Counted from the stretch's first letter, positions 8,528-19,000 are shown. The stretch: DNA of 64,000 nt from Polyangiaceae bacterium (GCA_025937835.1 JAICQO010000014.1:1-64000), one strand, 5' to 3'. The notes: generated by a model from the sequence alone, not told the origin. Made by a program: numbers and translations.

Positions 8528-8536
8528 GCTGCCCGC

Positions 8537-9745
8537 ATGACAAAGCTACGGCTCATGGGCGCCCGGGGCTCGACTGGTCGGTTGTGCGCGGTCGTCGCGA
8601 TCGCGGCGGCGTGCTCCACGGAGTACAACAAGCCGATCGGCGCGCGGCCCACGCAGCCGTCCACGGGCGGGCGCGCCAACACCGGGAGCGGCGGCGTCGC
8701 TGGCTTTGCCACGATCCCGAACGGCGGGCTGTCATCGAGCACGGGCGGTCGCGCGCCGGATGAGCCGCCAGGCGATAGCGCGCTCACGTTCGTGAACGGC
8801 GTGGTCGACGCGCAGAGCGTGCTCTTGTGCCTGACGACGGGTGAGGGGCCGAACTCCCCGGGTTGGGGCTCTCCGTTCCCCGAAGGCGGGCTCGAATACG
8901 GCGCGTCGCTGGTCGTGACCGATCAGAGCTCGCTCGAGCTCGACGGGCAGCCGTTCGCGCCGGCGGTGATCGCGGGCGAGCTCGAGCTCGTGCGCGGGAT
9001 GGATTGCGAGGAAGCGCTCGCCACCGCCCGCGCGGAGCAAGCCGCACCTCCGGAAGCAGACCCGGAGGAGCTCGAGGGCGAGACGGACGCCGGCGGAGCG
9101 GGAGGGGAAGGCGGCGCGGGTGGCGCCCCGGCGCGGCTGCCGCCGAAGCCGAGGCTGCGTGTCGGCAGCCTACCGATGCTGCCTCCCGAGACGCTGGCTT
9201 CCGGGCGCAGCTTGCTGATGGTCGCCGTGGGCTGCATCGGCGGCCCGGCGTACTCGGCGAAGAACGACGTGCTCGCCTGCGGCGCCGACTATCGCCCCGA
9301 TCGGCCGACGCTGAGCGCCGTGGCGACGCGCATGTCACGCACGCGGCTCGCGGGTCGCGTCGGGTTCCAGGCGCTGCACGCGGTGACGGCTAGCCCGCCG
9401 CTCGACGTGCGCTCCGCGCCGCTCTCGGACTCGAGCGATCCCACGATGTGGATCACCACGCAGTTACCCTTCGGGGTGATTGCGCCCGCCCCTCCGCGCC
9501 TCGAGTTCACCGTCCTAGGTTACCGAGCCAACACGAGCGCCTGGGGGCTCCAGGTGCTTGCCAACGGCTCGGTCATGTACTCCGAGCCGTGGAGCGACGT
9601 CACCGAGCGCTCGGGCGTGACGCCGGTGGACGGCCGCAACTACACCGTGGTCGTCGTGGGCCCGGCAGTGGGCCTCGCGCCGAACGGTTTTTGGAACCCG
9701 TCGCGCGCGGTGGTCGTGGACAGTGACCCGGCGTACGTGGAATAG
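8537..9745 (+). CDS. Putative lipoprotein, unknown function
   Basis: A 402-residue protein with an export signal and lipobox-like AIAAAC near residue 26, so probably membrane-anchored outside the cytoplasm. A short Gly-rich linker (STGGRANTGSGG) precedes the first domain (about 80-165), which contains GWGSPFPEGGLEYG. A second Gly/Ala/Glu linker (GGAGGEGGAGGAPA) separates it from a C-terminal part of about 210 residues. The phrase VGFQALHAVTASPPLDV faintly resembles the core of DUF4397 domains, but I would not rely on that. Two domains tethered by linkers fit the lipoprotein style of this genome. It follows thiD by 12 bases but has its own candidate promoter. Confidence 0.75.
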   Translation: MTKLRLMGARGSTGRLCAVVAIAAACSTEYNKPIGARPTQPSTGGRANTGSGGVAGFATIPNGGLSSSTGGRAPDEPPGDSALTFVNGVVDAQSVLLCLTTGEGPNSPGWGSPFPEGGLEYGASLVVTDQSSLELDGQPFAPAVIAGELELVRGMDCEEALATARAEQAAPPEADPEELEGETDAGGAGGEGGAGGAPARLPPKPRLRVGSLPMLPPETLASGRSLLMVAVGCIGGPAYSAKNDVLACGADYRPDRPTLSAVATRMSRTRLAGRVGFQALHAVTASPPLDVRSAPLSDSSDPTMWITTQLPFGVIAPAPPRLEFTVLGYRANTSAWGLQVLANGSVMYSEPWSDVTERSGVTPVDGRNYTVVVVGPAVGLAPNGFWNPSRAVVVDSDPAYVE

Positions 9746-9787
9746 GCGGAGAGGGCTCACAGGCGACAGCGGACAGCCCTCTCGACC

Positions 9788-10642
9788 TCAGTGATAAAGC
9801 TGCACCTGAGCGAGCTTCGCCTTGGCCTCGAGGATGTGCGGGCTCGACGGGAAACGGCGCAGGAAGGCGCGCAGGGTGCCCTTGGCGTCGTTCCAGGCCT
9901 GGATGTCGAGCTGTGCGAGCGCGAGTGACAGCGTGGCCTCGTCCATCACGTCCTTGTCCGACGACACCTCGGAGAGTTGCATGAGGATCGGGATCGCCTC
10001 GCGGTGCAGGCCGAGCTTGACCAGCGCCCGCGCGAGCTCGAGGTTCGCTTGCGGGCTGTGGGCGGCGTCGGACTTGTACTTGAGCGACTCGCGCAGCGCC
10101 TGCTGCGCTTCGTGGTAGCGACCCATGCGCGCGTGGTCGCGTCCGTTCTGGTACGCGATCAAGGACAGCTCGTTGCGAGCGCGCTCGACCGCGGCCTCGA
10201 ACACGGAGCGCTCGGTGGGCGTGAGGTCGAGCTTGGCAATTTCGGAGAAGCCTTCGATCAGCTCCCGCCGCTTGTTGAGCGTGATCAGCTGGTGGAACTC
10301 GGCGGCGCGGCGGCTGAGGCGGGCCCGCGCTTCTTCCCGGCCCTGCAGGGACTTGAGCTCTTTCTCGAGCTGCGCGACGCGCTCGCGTGACTCGCGTGAC
10401 TCGTCGCGCACGGTCTCGAGCCGTACGTCCCAGGCGAGCTTCACGAACAGCAAGATCACGGCGATCGTCACGGCATAAGCCGTGGCGCTGTTCACGAACA
10501 CTCGCCGCTCGTAGCCCTGCTGGCGCTTGGCGATGCTCTTCAGATCCGCCGACAGCGCGTTGATCAAGTTGTTGGTCTTGATCGACAGCGAGCGGCTCTC
10601 GACGATTTCGCGTTTGATCTCCTCGAGCTCGATCTCGTCCAT
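9788..10642 (-). CDS. Single-span membrane protein with coiled coil and TPR-like repeats
   Basis: A 284-residue protein with a charged N-terminal helix (1-48), one transmembrane segment (about 49-69, NSATAYAVTIAVILLFVKLA), a coiled coil (70-105, ERVAQLEKELKSLQ), then TPR-like helices to the C-terminus (GRYHEAQQALRESLKYK; ANLELARALVKLG; AWNDAKGTLRAFLRRFP). No enzyme motif is visible. It is probably an inner-membrane scaffold with its TPR part in the periplasm or cytoplasm; topology cannot be settled by eye. It is convergent with the lipoprotein gene at 8537, 42 bases away. Confidence 0.8.
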   Translation of the reverse strand: MDEIELEEIKREIVESRSLSIKTNNLINALSADLKSIAKRQQGYERRVFVNSATAYAVTIAVILLFVKLAWDVRLETVRDESRESRERVAQLEKELKSLQGREEARARLSRRAAEFHQLITLNKRRELIEGFSEIAKLDLTPTERSVFEAAVERARNELSLIAYQNGRDHARMGRYHEAQQALRESLKYKSDAAHSPQANLELARALVKLGLHREAIPILMQLSEVSSDKDVMDEATLSLALAQLDIQAWNDAKGTLRAFLRRFPSSPHILEAKAKLAQVQLYH

Positions 10643-10694
10643 GCAGCTCGGAGGGCGTATCTCTGCGGCACTGGGCGGGCAAGCTCGGCTGGCC

Positions 10695-10814
10695 GTCAGT
10701 TATCGGCTATCAGCCGCCGGCTTCGCTCGCGAGAGGGCAGGGCTCGAGGGACGGGGAGGCGGCCCCGAACCCCTTCCACCGGGCTGATAGCTGATAGCTG
10801 ACGGCTGATAGCCG
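10695..10814. repeat. Palindromic intergenic element (GCTGATAGC family)
   Basis: Arms at 10704-10716 (cggctatcagccg) and 10802-10814 (cggctgatagccg) are perfect 13-bp inverses. A second pairing, 10695-10713 with 10784-10802, matches at 17 of 19 positions. The right arm is an iterated gctgatag word. The element lies between divergent genes, the TPR membrane protein and efp. A degenerate relative (agctgatagc-gaa-agctgat) is at 39845-39863. It may be a REP/MITE-like dispersed repeat and could fold into a long stem in RNA. Confidence 0.75.
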
Positions 10815-10902
10815 CTAAAATTGCGGCTCTGGGCCGAAAACGGCTGCAAAATGGGCCACCTCCGCCGCCAACCATGCTAGAGCGCCGGCCTCGAGGAATC
10901 AG

Positions 10903-11472
10903 ATGGATACCAGCGACATCCGCAAGGGCCTGAAGATCATGATGGACGGTCAGCCGTACGTCGTGGTCGAGTTTCAGTTCGTCAAACCCGGCAAGGGGCA
11001 GGCCTTCACCCGCACGAAGATGAAGAACATGCTCAACGGCGGGGTGATCGAGCGGAACCTGCGTTCGAGCGAGAAGCTCGAGGCCGCGGACGTCGAGGAG
11101 CGCACGCTTCAGTACATCTACCCCGAGGGCGATGCCTTCGTGTTCATGCACCAGCAGTCGGGCGAGCAGATCACCGTCCAGGCCGACGCCGTCGGTGACG
11201 ACGCGGGCTTTCTGATCGACGGGATCGAGGTCCAGGTCACGATCTACAAGGGCAACCCGGTGGGCGTCTCGCTGCCGCCGCACATCGTGGTGCAGGTGGC
11301 CGAGACCGAGCCGGGCGTGCGCGGCGACACCGCGACCAACGTCACGAAACCCGCCAAGATCTCGACCGGCGCCAACGTGCCGGTGCCGCTTTTCGTGAAC
11401 ACCGGCGACTGGATCAAGGTCGATACCCGCTCGCGGAGCTACATCGAGCGCGCCAAGCCCCCCGGGGGCTGA
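10903..11472 (+). CDS. efp: Elongation factor P
   Basis: EF-P binds ribosomes stalled at polyproline stretches and promotes peptide bond formation. The 189-residue protein has the three expected beta-barrel domains: KOW-like N-domain (DIRKGLKIMMDGQPYVVVEF), the loop KPGKGQAF whose tip lysine K31 corresponds to the residue modified in many bacteria, the OB domain, and a C-terminal OB domain ending NTGDWIKVDTRSRSYIER. A GAGGAATC ribosome site precedes the ATG. No EpmA/EpmB-type modification enzyme is in the window. A need for EF-P fits the proline-rich envelope proteins encoded nearby. Confidence 0.97.
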   Translation: MDTSDIRKGLKIMMDGQPYVVVEFQFVKPGKGQAFTRTKMKNMLNGGVIERNLRSSEKLEAADVEERTLQYIYPEGDAFVFMHQQSGEQITVQADAVGDDAGFLIDGIEVQVTIYKGNPVGVSLPPHIVVQVAETEPGVRGDTATNVTKPAKISTGANVPVPLFVNTGDWIKVDTRSRSYIERAKPPGG

Positions 11473-11480
11473 GCCCTAAG

Positions 11481-13265
11481 CTACCTCGAGTAGACCTCGA
11501 CCCGCCCTGCTCGAATGCAGGCGGCGCGCTTGACGTCGTTCGAGAGCACGCAATCCGTGCCCGCGGCGACGTCCCAGCCGTCGACCTTCCACAGCTCGCT
11601 CTTGCTGCCGACGACGGCGAGCCCGAGCGGCGTGGCGAAGGCCATGGAATTGCCGTCTTCGCTCCGGGGTGAGCCGGGCTTCGGCCGGGGCCGTTGGTCG
11701 CCCGAGCGGAGCAGCACGCCGCCCCAGATCACCTCGAAGCCGTTCTCGTCCGCGGCCACCGGGATCATCGGGAAGGCTTCCTCGAACTTGCCGCCGCGGC
11801 ACGCGCCCGGCCGTGGCGCGAGCATTTTCAGCGGCAGCATGCGCGCGCCCGCGCCCGTGAGCAGCAGCTGCACCTCGGATCGGTCACACGAATAAACCGG
11901 GCCCGTCAGGCGGTCGGGGCCGGCAGCCACCTCGAGCGGCCAGGGCAGCGCCGGGACCTCGGAGGTCGCGCGAGCGGCGCTACCCGCCAGCGTCGCCACG
12001 CCGCCGGTGTCTGTCACGATCAGGAGACTGCCGTCGGCGAGGAAGCGCAGCGGGGAGTAGCGCGGCCTCGGAGCGAGCTTCGGGTTCACGTCGAGGCGCA
12101 GCGTCGTCACCGGGATCGGCGGCAGCTTCTTCTCGATCTCGGCGAGCAGCGCGACGCGCTTGGCCGGGCGCATCGCACCGAGGTACCAGCCGTCGCGCAT
12201 CAACGCCGAGATCGCGGCCGGGCCTTCGCCCTGGGTGAGGCGCGCCGTGACCTCGACCGCGGCCAGGCGATCGAGCACGTCGGGGCTGAGCTCGCAGCGC
12301 AGCGGCGCGCCCTCCCAATCGAAGAGCCGCGGCGTGTGGCTCTCGTCGCAGGCGCTGAACAACGTGCGCCGCGTGGCCTCGACCCGCGTCAGCGAGCGCT
12401 GGACGCTCTTTTTTCGCTGGGCGCGGATCAGATCGCCGTCGAGCTCGGCCACCAGCGCGCGGCTCGGTTGGCGCGTATCGCGCGAGGCGCCGGCCGCGCG
12501 ATCGAACCAGTCGAACTGAATCGTGATCGGCGGCTCGACCTTGCCGCCGCCGACGCCGAAGCGCAGCGCCGGATCGCTGCGACCGTCGTTGTCGGCGTCG
12601 CGCGAGAGCAGGTCGACGACCAGGGTTTCTTCGGGAGCCGGGTCGGCCGTGCGCACGCCGAACAGGAAGGGGCGCGGCGCGAGCGGCTCGAGCAACACCA
12701 CCGCCCGGGTCGGCGCGCGGGCGACGAGCTGCGCCTGGCAGCTGACGCGCAAGTCGACCTCGACCGTGCGCGGGCTGTCTTGCGTGAGCGCGCTCGTGGT
12801 GCTGCAGGTCGGCCCGCTCGGGAGAAAGCTCGGAAACTCCAGGATTTTCTCGGGGGGATCCTGCTTTCTGTAGAGGTAGAGCTCGCCGGGTGCGGCGTCG
12901 TCGGGGGCGCCTGCTTTGGGTAGCGTGAACGCGAGCAGCTCGTCCTGACCGTCGGCGTCGAGGTCGGCCGCGAGTAGCTGCTCGAACACGCGCCCTTCGG
13001 GGCTGTCGAAGCCGCGCTCTCCGATCTGGACGTGGGTCGCCGACTTTTCGGCAGATAGCGAGTTCTTGATCGGAAAGGGTGCCTCGGGCGCGGCGCTCGC
13101 GGACGGCAGGGGCACGGCGCTCGGCTCTGCGCTCGGCAGGGCCGAGGTGACGCCGAACGGCGTGTAGGGCTTGTCGGAGCGACAGCCCTTGCAGCCGGGG
13201 AGCCCGAGCACACAACACAGGACGAGCCCGGCGCGCGCCGTCTCGAACAAGCGCTCAGCTCCCAC
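11481..13265 (-). CDS. Large lipoprotein with FG-GAP/VCBS-like repeats, unknown function
   Basis: A 594-residue exported protein. The GTG start at 13265 gives a signal ending in lipobox GLPGC (C25) followed by CKGCRSDK. A Pro/Ser/Ala linker follows (about 40-65). The region LLAADLDADGQDELLAFTLP and the phrase SRDADNDGRSD resemble calcium-binding loops of FG-GAP/VCBS propeller blades. Further beta-rich segments (PLRFLADGSLLIVTDTGGVA; DVAAGTDCVLSNDVK) suggest a propeller-like fold. No catalytic motif is visible. Its start overlaps the stop of the crotonase gene by 11 bases, so it is the last gene of a three-gene minus-strand operon despite no obvious functional link. Confidence 0.75.
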   Translation of the reverse strand: MGAERLFETARAGLVLCCVLGLPGCKGCRSDKPYTPFGVTSALPSAEPSAVPLPSASAAPEAPFPIKNSLSAEKSATHVQIGERGFDSPEGRVFEQLLAADLDADGQDELLAFTLPKAGAPDDAAPGELYLYRKQDPPEKILEFPSFLPSGPTCSTTSALTQDSPRTVEVDLRVSCQAQLVARAPTRAVVLLEPLAPRPFLFGVRTADPAPEETLVVDLLSRDADNDGRSDPALRFGVGGGKVEPPITIQFDWFDRAAGASRDTRQPSRALVAELDGDLIRAQRKKSVQRSLTRVEATRRTLFSACDESHTPRLFDWEGAPLRCELSPDVLDRLAAVEVTARLTQGEGPAAISALMRDGWYLGAMRPAKRVALLAEIEKKLPPIPVTTLRLDVNPKLAPRPRYSPLRFLADGSLLIVTDTGGVATLAGSAARATSEVPALPWPLEVAAGPDRLTGPVYSCDRSEVQLLLTGAGARMLPLKMLAPRPGACRGGKFEEAFPMIPVAADENGFEVIWGGVLLRSGDQRPRPKPGSPRSEDGNSMAFATPLGLAVVGSKSELWKVDGWDVAAGTDCVLSNDVKRAACIRAGRVEVYSR

Positions 13266-14043
13266 GAAAGATTGCCGCTCTCTTCTCGAGAAAAGCCCGC
13301 ATGCCCTCCTGGCCGTCGGCGCTCGCGAACAAGCTCGCGAACTCGCCGCTCTCGAAATCGGTGGCGGTGGTGGGGTCGGTCGTGCGGGCTCGAAGCAAGC
13401 AGCGGCGCGCCGCGGCGATCGCGAGCGGGGGCTTGACCGCGATCTTGCGGGCGAGCTCCTGTGTCTTCGCGAGCAGCTCCCGAGCCGGAAAGATCGCGTC
13501 GCACAGGCCGATTTCCAGCGCCTTGGCGGCGTCGATCGGCTCCCCGGTGAGGATCAGGCGGTTCGCCCAGCCCGGCCCGGTGCGGCGTGCGAGCCGGAGC
13601 GTGCCGCCGAAACCGGGGACGAGCCCCAGGTTGATCTCGGGCTGGCCGAAGCGCGCGCGTTCGGAGGCCAAGATCAGATCGGCGCACAGGGCGAGCTCAC
13701 AACCGCCGCCGAGCGCGAAGCCGTTGACCGCGGCGATCACGGCGAAGCTCGCCTCGTCCAGGGCGCGACCGAGCCGCTGGCCGAGCTCGCTGAAGCGACG
13801 TGCGTCGCTCGCACCCATGCCTGCCATCGAGGAGATGTCGGCTCCGGCCACGAACGCCTTTTCACCCTGGCCGGTGATGATCACCACGCGCGGCCGCGAC
13901 TCGACGGGGCGCGCCTCGAGCTCGGCGACGCGCTCGGTCAGCCGGGAGAGGAGTGACGCATCGAGCGCGTTCAGGCGATCGGGCCGGTCGAGCGTGAGTG
14001 TGGCGACGCCGGCGTCTTCGCTGGCCAGCACGAGCTCGGTCAA
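13255..14043 (-). CDS. Enoyl-CoA hydratase/isomerase family protein (crotonase)
   Basis: A 262-residue cytosolic crotonase that should hydrate trans-2-enoyl-CoA to 3-hydroxyacyl-CoA. The oxyanion-hole segment AFVAGADISSMAGM and the helix GFALGGGCELALCAD carry E116, and FGQPEINLGLVPGFGGT carries E136, the two glutamates needed for hydratase activity. It starts at TTG 14043, overlapping the stop of the dehydrogenase gene (TTGA), and is followed by an overlapping lipoprotein gene. The pairing with a 3-hydroxyacyl-CoA dehydrogenase points to beta-oxidation or butyryl-CoA/polyhydroxybutyrate metabolism. Confidence 0.93.
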   Translation of the reverse strand: MTELVLASEDAGVATLTLDRPDRLNALDASLLSRLTERVAELEARPVESRPRVVIITGQGEKAFVAGADISSMAGMGASDARRFSELGQRLGRALDEASFAVIAAVNGFALGGGCELALCADLILASERARFGQPEINLGLVPGFGGTLRLARRTGPGWANRLILTGEPIDAAKALEIGLCDAIFPARELLAKTQELARKIAVKPPLAIAAARRCLLRARTTDPTTATDFESGEFASLFASADGQEGMRAFLEKRAAIFRGS

Positions 14044-14936
14044 GAGCCGGCCCCCGGGAGGACGCGCTGGCCCTGTGCGTCGTAGCGATAGAAGCCGCGG
14101 CCGGTCTTCTTTCCGAGAAACCCGGCAGCGACGAGGTTCTTGAGCAACATGGCGGGCCGATACTTGTCGTCGCCGAACTCGCGCTGGAGCACGTCGGCGA
14201 TCGCGAGCACGGTGTCGAGGCCCACGAAATCAGCGAGCTCGAGCGGGCCCATCGGATGGTTGAGCCCGAGGCGCGCCCCCTGATCGATGTCTTCGGCGCT
14301 GCCCACGCCTTCTTGCAGGGCAAAACAAGCCTCGTTCAAGAGGGGCAGCAGCATGCGATTGACCAGGAAGCCGGGCCGGTCCTCGCTCGCGATCACGAGC
14401 TTGTCGAGGCGCGTGGCCAGCGCGCGACCGAGCTCCATCGTCTCGGCCGAGGTGGCGACGCCGCGCACCAGCTCGACCAGCTTCATCAACGGGACGGGGT
14501 TGAAGAAATGCATGCCGAAGAAGCGTTCGGCGCGCTTCGTGTGCGCGGCCAGGCGCGTGATCGAGATGCTGGACGTGTTGGAAGCGAACACCGCCTCGGG
14601 TTTGGCGAGCGCCTCGGCGCGGCCGAAGAGGTCGAGCTTGAGCGCCAGATTTTCGGGAGCGGCCTCGATTACGAGGTCGGCCGGGCCGACGGCCTCGTCG
14701 AACCCGAGCGGCTCGAGGTTCCGGGCGACGGTGTCGCGGACCTCGCGCTCGACCTTGCCCTTGTCCACCAGGCGATCGAGGCTCTTCAAGATCTTGTCGC
14801 GTCCCGCGCTGGCGCGCTCCACGCTGACGTCCGAGAGCGTGACGCGGAAGCCTTGCGCCGCGGCGACCTGTGCGATGCCGGCCCCCATTTGCCCTGCCCC
14901 GAGCACGGCGATCACGCGAACTTCGGCGGCGTTCAT
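14040..14936 (-). CDS. 3-hydroxybutyryl-CoA dehydrogenase
   Basis: A 298-residue NAD(P)-dependent dehydrogenase interconverting 3-hydroxyacyl-CoA and 3-ketoacyl-CoA. The Rossmann motif is VLGAGQMGAGIAQ (11-23). The substrate-domain signature includes NTSSISITRLA, HFFNPVPLMKLVELVRG and DRPGFLVNRML. The C-terminal part has the family's GLNHPMGPLELADFVGLDT. Length matches the short single-domain HBD/PaaH type rather than the FadB fusion. The ATG at 14936 directly precedes the first strand. It heads the operon with the crotonase and the FG-GAP-like lipoprotein, and is divergent from the TPR lipoprotein gene. Confidence 0.93.
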   Translation of the reverse strand: MNAAEVRVIAVLGAGQMGAGIAQVAAAQGFRVTLSDVSVERASAGRDKILKSLDRLVDKGKVEREVRDTVARNLEPLGFDEAVGPADLVIEAAPENLALKLDLFGRAEALAKPEAVFASNTSSISITRLAAHTKRAERFFGMHFFNPVPLMKLVELVRGVATSAETMELGRALATRLDKLVIASEDRPGFLVNRMLLPLLNEACFALQEGVGSAEDIDQGARLGLNHPMGPLELADFVGLDTVLAIADVLQREFGDDKYRPAMLLKNLVAAGFLGKKTGRGFYRYDAQGQRVLPGAGS

Positions 14937-14974
14937 CGAATTTTCGTAGCGCGGGGAGTTGGGTTTTGGCAAGC

Positions 14975-15898
14975 ATGAGCCTTGCCCGGCTAGGAGCCAG
15001 CGCCTTGCACCGCTCAAAACGCACGAGCGCGTCCCGCGCATCCCGCTTTGCGCTCGGGCTTTCGATCGGCCTGTGGGCGTGCACCCCACAACCCGGGCAG
15101 CGCGCCCGCGAAGCGATGCTGCTCGCCGATACGGGCCAGAACCGTGAGGCGCTCGAGCTGCTCGAGCAGCACCTCGCGAAACAGCCGAAGGCGGAGCTCG
15201 AACGGCGACTCGCGGTGCGGCTCTCGGGCGCGCTCGGCGATCTCGGTCGCGCCGAGCGCCACGCCGCAGCGCTCGAACAGCAACTCGGGCCACGAAGTCC
15301 GGCGCCCGCGCTCGAGCTCGGTCATGCCCTCGAGCTTACCCACCGCTACGAAGAGGCACTGGCGCTCTACGATCGAGCTGCCGAGCTCGCGCCAAACGAT
15401 CCGGCCGGCCCACGAACCGGAGGAATGCGGGCGGCGGCTTGGGGCGAGGTAGAGCTGGCCGAGCCGCGTCTCGCGGAAGCGGCTCGGCGCGATCCGAAGG
15501 ACGCGCGCACCTGGCACGCGCTCGGGCTGGTGCGCGCTCGGCTCGGCGAGCTCGAGGGCGCCGAGCGCGCCTACCAGGCTGGCCTCGCGTCCGATCCACG
15601 TGGAACCGACAATCGCGTCGGGCTCGCGACGCTGGCGCTGCTTCGTGACGATCCGCGGGCGGTCCTCGGAGAGTACGACGCGCTGCTCGCAATGCACCCT
15701 GCGTTTGCCGACGCACACCTAGGGAGGTCGTGGGCTCTTGTCCGACTCGGCCGTTTCGCCGAAGCTGCCCAGGCGCTCGACCACGCCGAGCGCCTGGGCG
15801 CCGATCGCGTGACCCTCGCGAACCAGCGCCGCTGGCTCGAGCTGGAACGCGCGAGCGAGCGGGAACGGGCGCGGAAGACACGCGCGCGAACCCCATGA
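14975..15898 (+). CDS. TPR-repeat protein, probable lipoprotein
   Basis: A 307-residue protein. A basic N-terminus and hydrophobic stretch FALGLSIGLWAC, with a cysteine at the lipobox position, suggest membrane anchoring, though the n-region is long. The rest is TPR: NREALELLEQHLAKQPK, YEEALALYDRAAELAPNDP, DARTWHALGLVRARLGELEG, AERAYQAGLASDP and FAEAAQALDHAERLG. These are protein-protein scaffolds with no catalytic motif. The gene lies 118 bases upstream of the giant repeat protein on the same strand, and the pair may form one transcription unit with the MlaEF-like genes. Confidence 0.82.
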   Translation: MSLARLGASALHRSKRTSASRASRFALGLSIGLWACTPQPGQRAREAMLLADTGQNREALELLEQHLAKQPKAELERRLAVRLSGALGDLGRAERHAAALEQQLGPRSPAPALELGHALELTHRYEEALALYDRAAELAPNDPAGPRTGGMRAAAWGEVELAEPRLAEAARRDPKDARTWHALGLVRARLGELEGAERAYQAGLASDPRGTDNRVGLATLALLRDDPRAVLGEYDALLAMHPAFADAHLGRSWALVRLGRFAEAAQALDHAERLGADRVTLANQRRWLELERASERERARKTRARTP

Positions 15899-16016
15899 AA
15901 ATCCGCGGCTTACCTGCTTGTAACGGGTGGGCCCGCGGCGTAACCTCGCGCTTCCGTGCCGCTCGCGCACGGGCTGTTTCGCACGCGGGCGCATGACCCG
16001 AGTCGACGGGTGAGGA

Positions 16017-19000
16017 ATGCATTCCCAAGAGATCCGCAGGGCGCTCGGAAAACTTCAGGTCGAACCGGACGCAGAGCAAGCGTGGGCGACGCTGACTTCA
16101 GAAATCACGACCAACGACGGTGACCTATCGCGAGAAGATCTCGTGCGGCTGCTCGATGCGGCGCGCGAGGAGCACGCGCGGCGCGGTGAATGGCACGCCG
16201 TCGCGCGCTTGCTCGAGGTCTCGGTCAAAGTAGCCGAACACACGCCGCACGAGGCAGACCTCGTCGCCGCGCAAGCGCGCGTGCTCGCCGAAGAGCTGTA
16301 CGACGACGAGGGGGCGGCGATCCTCTACCTGCGGCTGCTCGAGCTCCGGCCCAACGAGGCCGGCGCGCAGTCGGCGATTCAGGAGAGCGAGGGGCGGCGC
16401 GGTCGCTACCAGGAGCTCGTGAAGAGCTATCTGGCCGAAGCCGAAGAGGCGAGCGACGACATCTACAAGAGCTCGATGTTGATGCGCGCCTCGGAGATGG
16501 AGGTTCGCTACGGCGGCAGCGGCATCAACCTGGAGCAGGCGATCGATCGCGTGGAGCAGGCCGTGCGCCTCGACGCCACCAACGCCCGCGCCAGCCGCTT
16601 GCTCGAGCACCTCTACCGCCGCTCTTCGCGCTGGGAAGAGCTCGCGCGCGTGCTGGAACGCCTCGCCGATCAGAGCGAGCAGCCGCGCGAGCGCGTCGCC
16701 GCGGGTACGCGCCTGGCGCGCGTCTACGCCCAGCACCTCGACGACAAGGAGCGCGCAGCGCGCGCCTACGATCGCGTGCTGCGCGACGAGCCCGGCTACG
16801 CCGAAGCCACGAGCTTCCTGTCCGAGTTCTACGGCGCCGAGAACCGCTGGGCGGAGCTCGTGGGGCTGTACGAGCGCGAGCTGAAGTCGAAGGAGATGCA
16901 CGAGAGCGAGCGCCTGGGCGACATGCTCCAGATCGCGATGCTCTACTGGAAGAAGCTCGAGCGCCCGCAGGACGCCGAGCCCTGGTTCGAGCGCGTGCGC
17001 AAGGTCGAGCCGACCAACGAGGTGATGCTCGGTTTCTACCGCGAGTACTGCACCGCGCTCGGCGACGAAGCACGGTTGATGGACGTGCTCCAGGGCGCCC
17101 AGCGCGCGCTGCGCGACGGCTCGAAGGACAAGGCCAGAGTCGCGCAAGAGATCGCGCGGCTCGCGGAAGGCCAGGCCAACGCGCAGAAGGCGATCGAACA
17201 GTACAAGTCCGTCCTGCGTCAGGATCCCGATCACGACGAGGCGCGCGAGCGTCTGAAGACGCTCTACAAGCAGACCCAGGGCTACAACGCGCTGGTCGAG
17301 CTGTTGCGCGTGCAGCTCGAGCGCACGCCGCTCGATCAGTACCAGACGCGGCTCGGCATCTTGCGCGAGGTCGCGACCGTGTACCGGCAGTACCAGAAGA
17401 GCGACGCCGCGTTGCTCTCGGTGCTGAGTCAGATCGTCCAGCTCGACGACAAGATCGACGAGCACGATCTGGAGGAGCTGCGCGAGATCGTGCAGCTCTA
17501 CGAGCGGCTCGGCCGTCACCGCGACCTCATCACCCACCAGTTGAAGCTGGCCGAGGTGACGCCCGACGTGGAAGAGAAGCGGGAGCTCTACCGCTCTGCC
17601 GGCCGACGCTGGCTCGAGCAGTTCTCGAACGCGCAGAACGCGACCGAGGCCTTCGAGAAGCTGCTCAAGGTGGCGCCGTCGGACGAAGAAGCCAGGCGGC
17701 GTCTCGACGAGCTGTACCGGAAGCGCCGCGCCTGGAACCAGCTTTACGAGCTGTACGCGTCCGAGCTCGCCGACAAGCAGGGCTCGGAGCGGCTGACCTT
17801 GATGCGGGAGATGGCGCAGCTCGCCCAGGAGCGCCTGAACAAGCCGCAAGACGCGATCACTCTTTACCGGCAGATCCTCGAGATCGATCCGGATCGAGTG
17901 GAGATCCTGGACTCGCTCGAGAAGCACGCCGAGCGCTCCAAGGATTGGGCGACGCTGGCGGACGCGCTCGAGCGCCGCGCGGCGATCGCGAGCGACGATC
18001 AATCGCGGCTCGCCACGCTGCAGAAGCTCGGCTCGGTTTACTCCGAGCACCTCGGCAACGCGGAGTCGAGCGTGCGGACCTGGCGGCGTGTGCTCGAGCT
18101 GTCGCCCGGGCACAGCCGCGCCTTGCGGGTGCTGCGCGAAGCGTACCTCGCGAGCGAGAACTACGACGGGCTCGAGCAGCTCTACGCCTCGCAGAACGAC
18201 TGGGAGGGCCTGGCCGAGGTGCTGAGCAACGCGGCAGATCGCGCCAAGGAGGCGCCCGCGCGCATCGAGCTCAGCTACCGCGCCGCGCGCGTGCTCGAGC
18301 AGAACCTGAACCAGCCGGACCGTGCCTTCCGCTCGTACGAGCGGATCTTGCTGGCCGATCCGGGCGACGTGAAGGCTGCTCGCGCGCTGATCCCGCTCTA
18401 CGAAAAGGACGAGAAGTGGTCGCGCCTGCCGGCGCTGTACGAGCTGCTCCTCGAAAAGTCGGACGATCCCGAGGAAAAGCTCGCGCTGTACACGCGCCTC
18501 GTGGAGGTCACCGGCAGGCGGCTCGGCGATCGCCGGAGCGCGGCGGGCTACGCGCGGCGCGCCTACGAGCTTGCGCCCGACGAACCGAGCGCGCTCGTGT
18601 TGTTCGAAGACGCGTCGCGCGCGGCGGGCGCGTGGGAGTCGTTCGTCGAGGCGCTCTCGGCACGCCTGCCCGCGGCGGATGCCACGCCCGTACCACGCGA
18701 AGAGCCGTCGGCCGCGACTGCCGCGCAGACCCCGGTCACGGAAGGGGAGCCGAAGAAGAGGGGCAAGAAGAAGAAGCGCGGCCCTGAGCCGTCGTCGCCC
18801 TCGGCTTCCGTCCCGCCGCCGCCTCCGGCGGAGGGGCGTGACCTGGAGCGCCGCGCGCTCGAGCTGAAGCTCGCCCGCGTCTACTCCGACGAGCTCAACC
18901 GCGTCGACGACGCCGTGGCGATCTACAAGCGATTGCTCGAGCGCGACCCGAGCGACGCCGAGGTCACGGCCGTGCTCGAGAACATCCTGCGCACGGGAGA

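Noticed and set aside
12428-13687. A 419-residue minus-strand frame across the FG-GAP lipoprotein and crotonase
   Set aside because: It is out of frame with two well-supported genes and is composed of Arg/Ser-rich shadow sequence.
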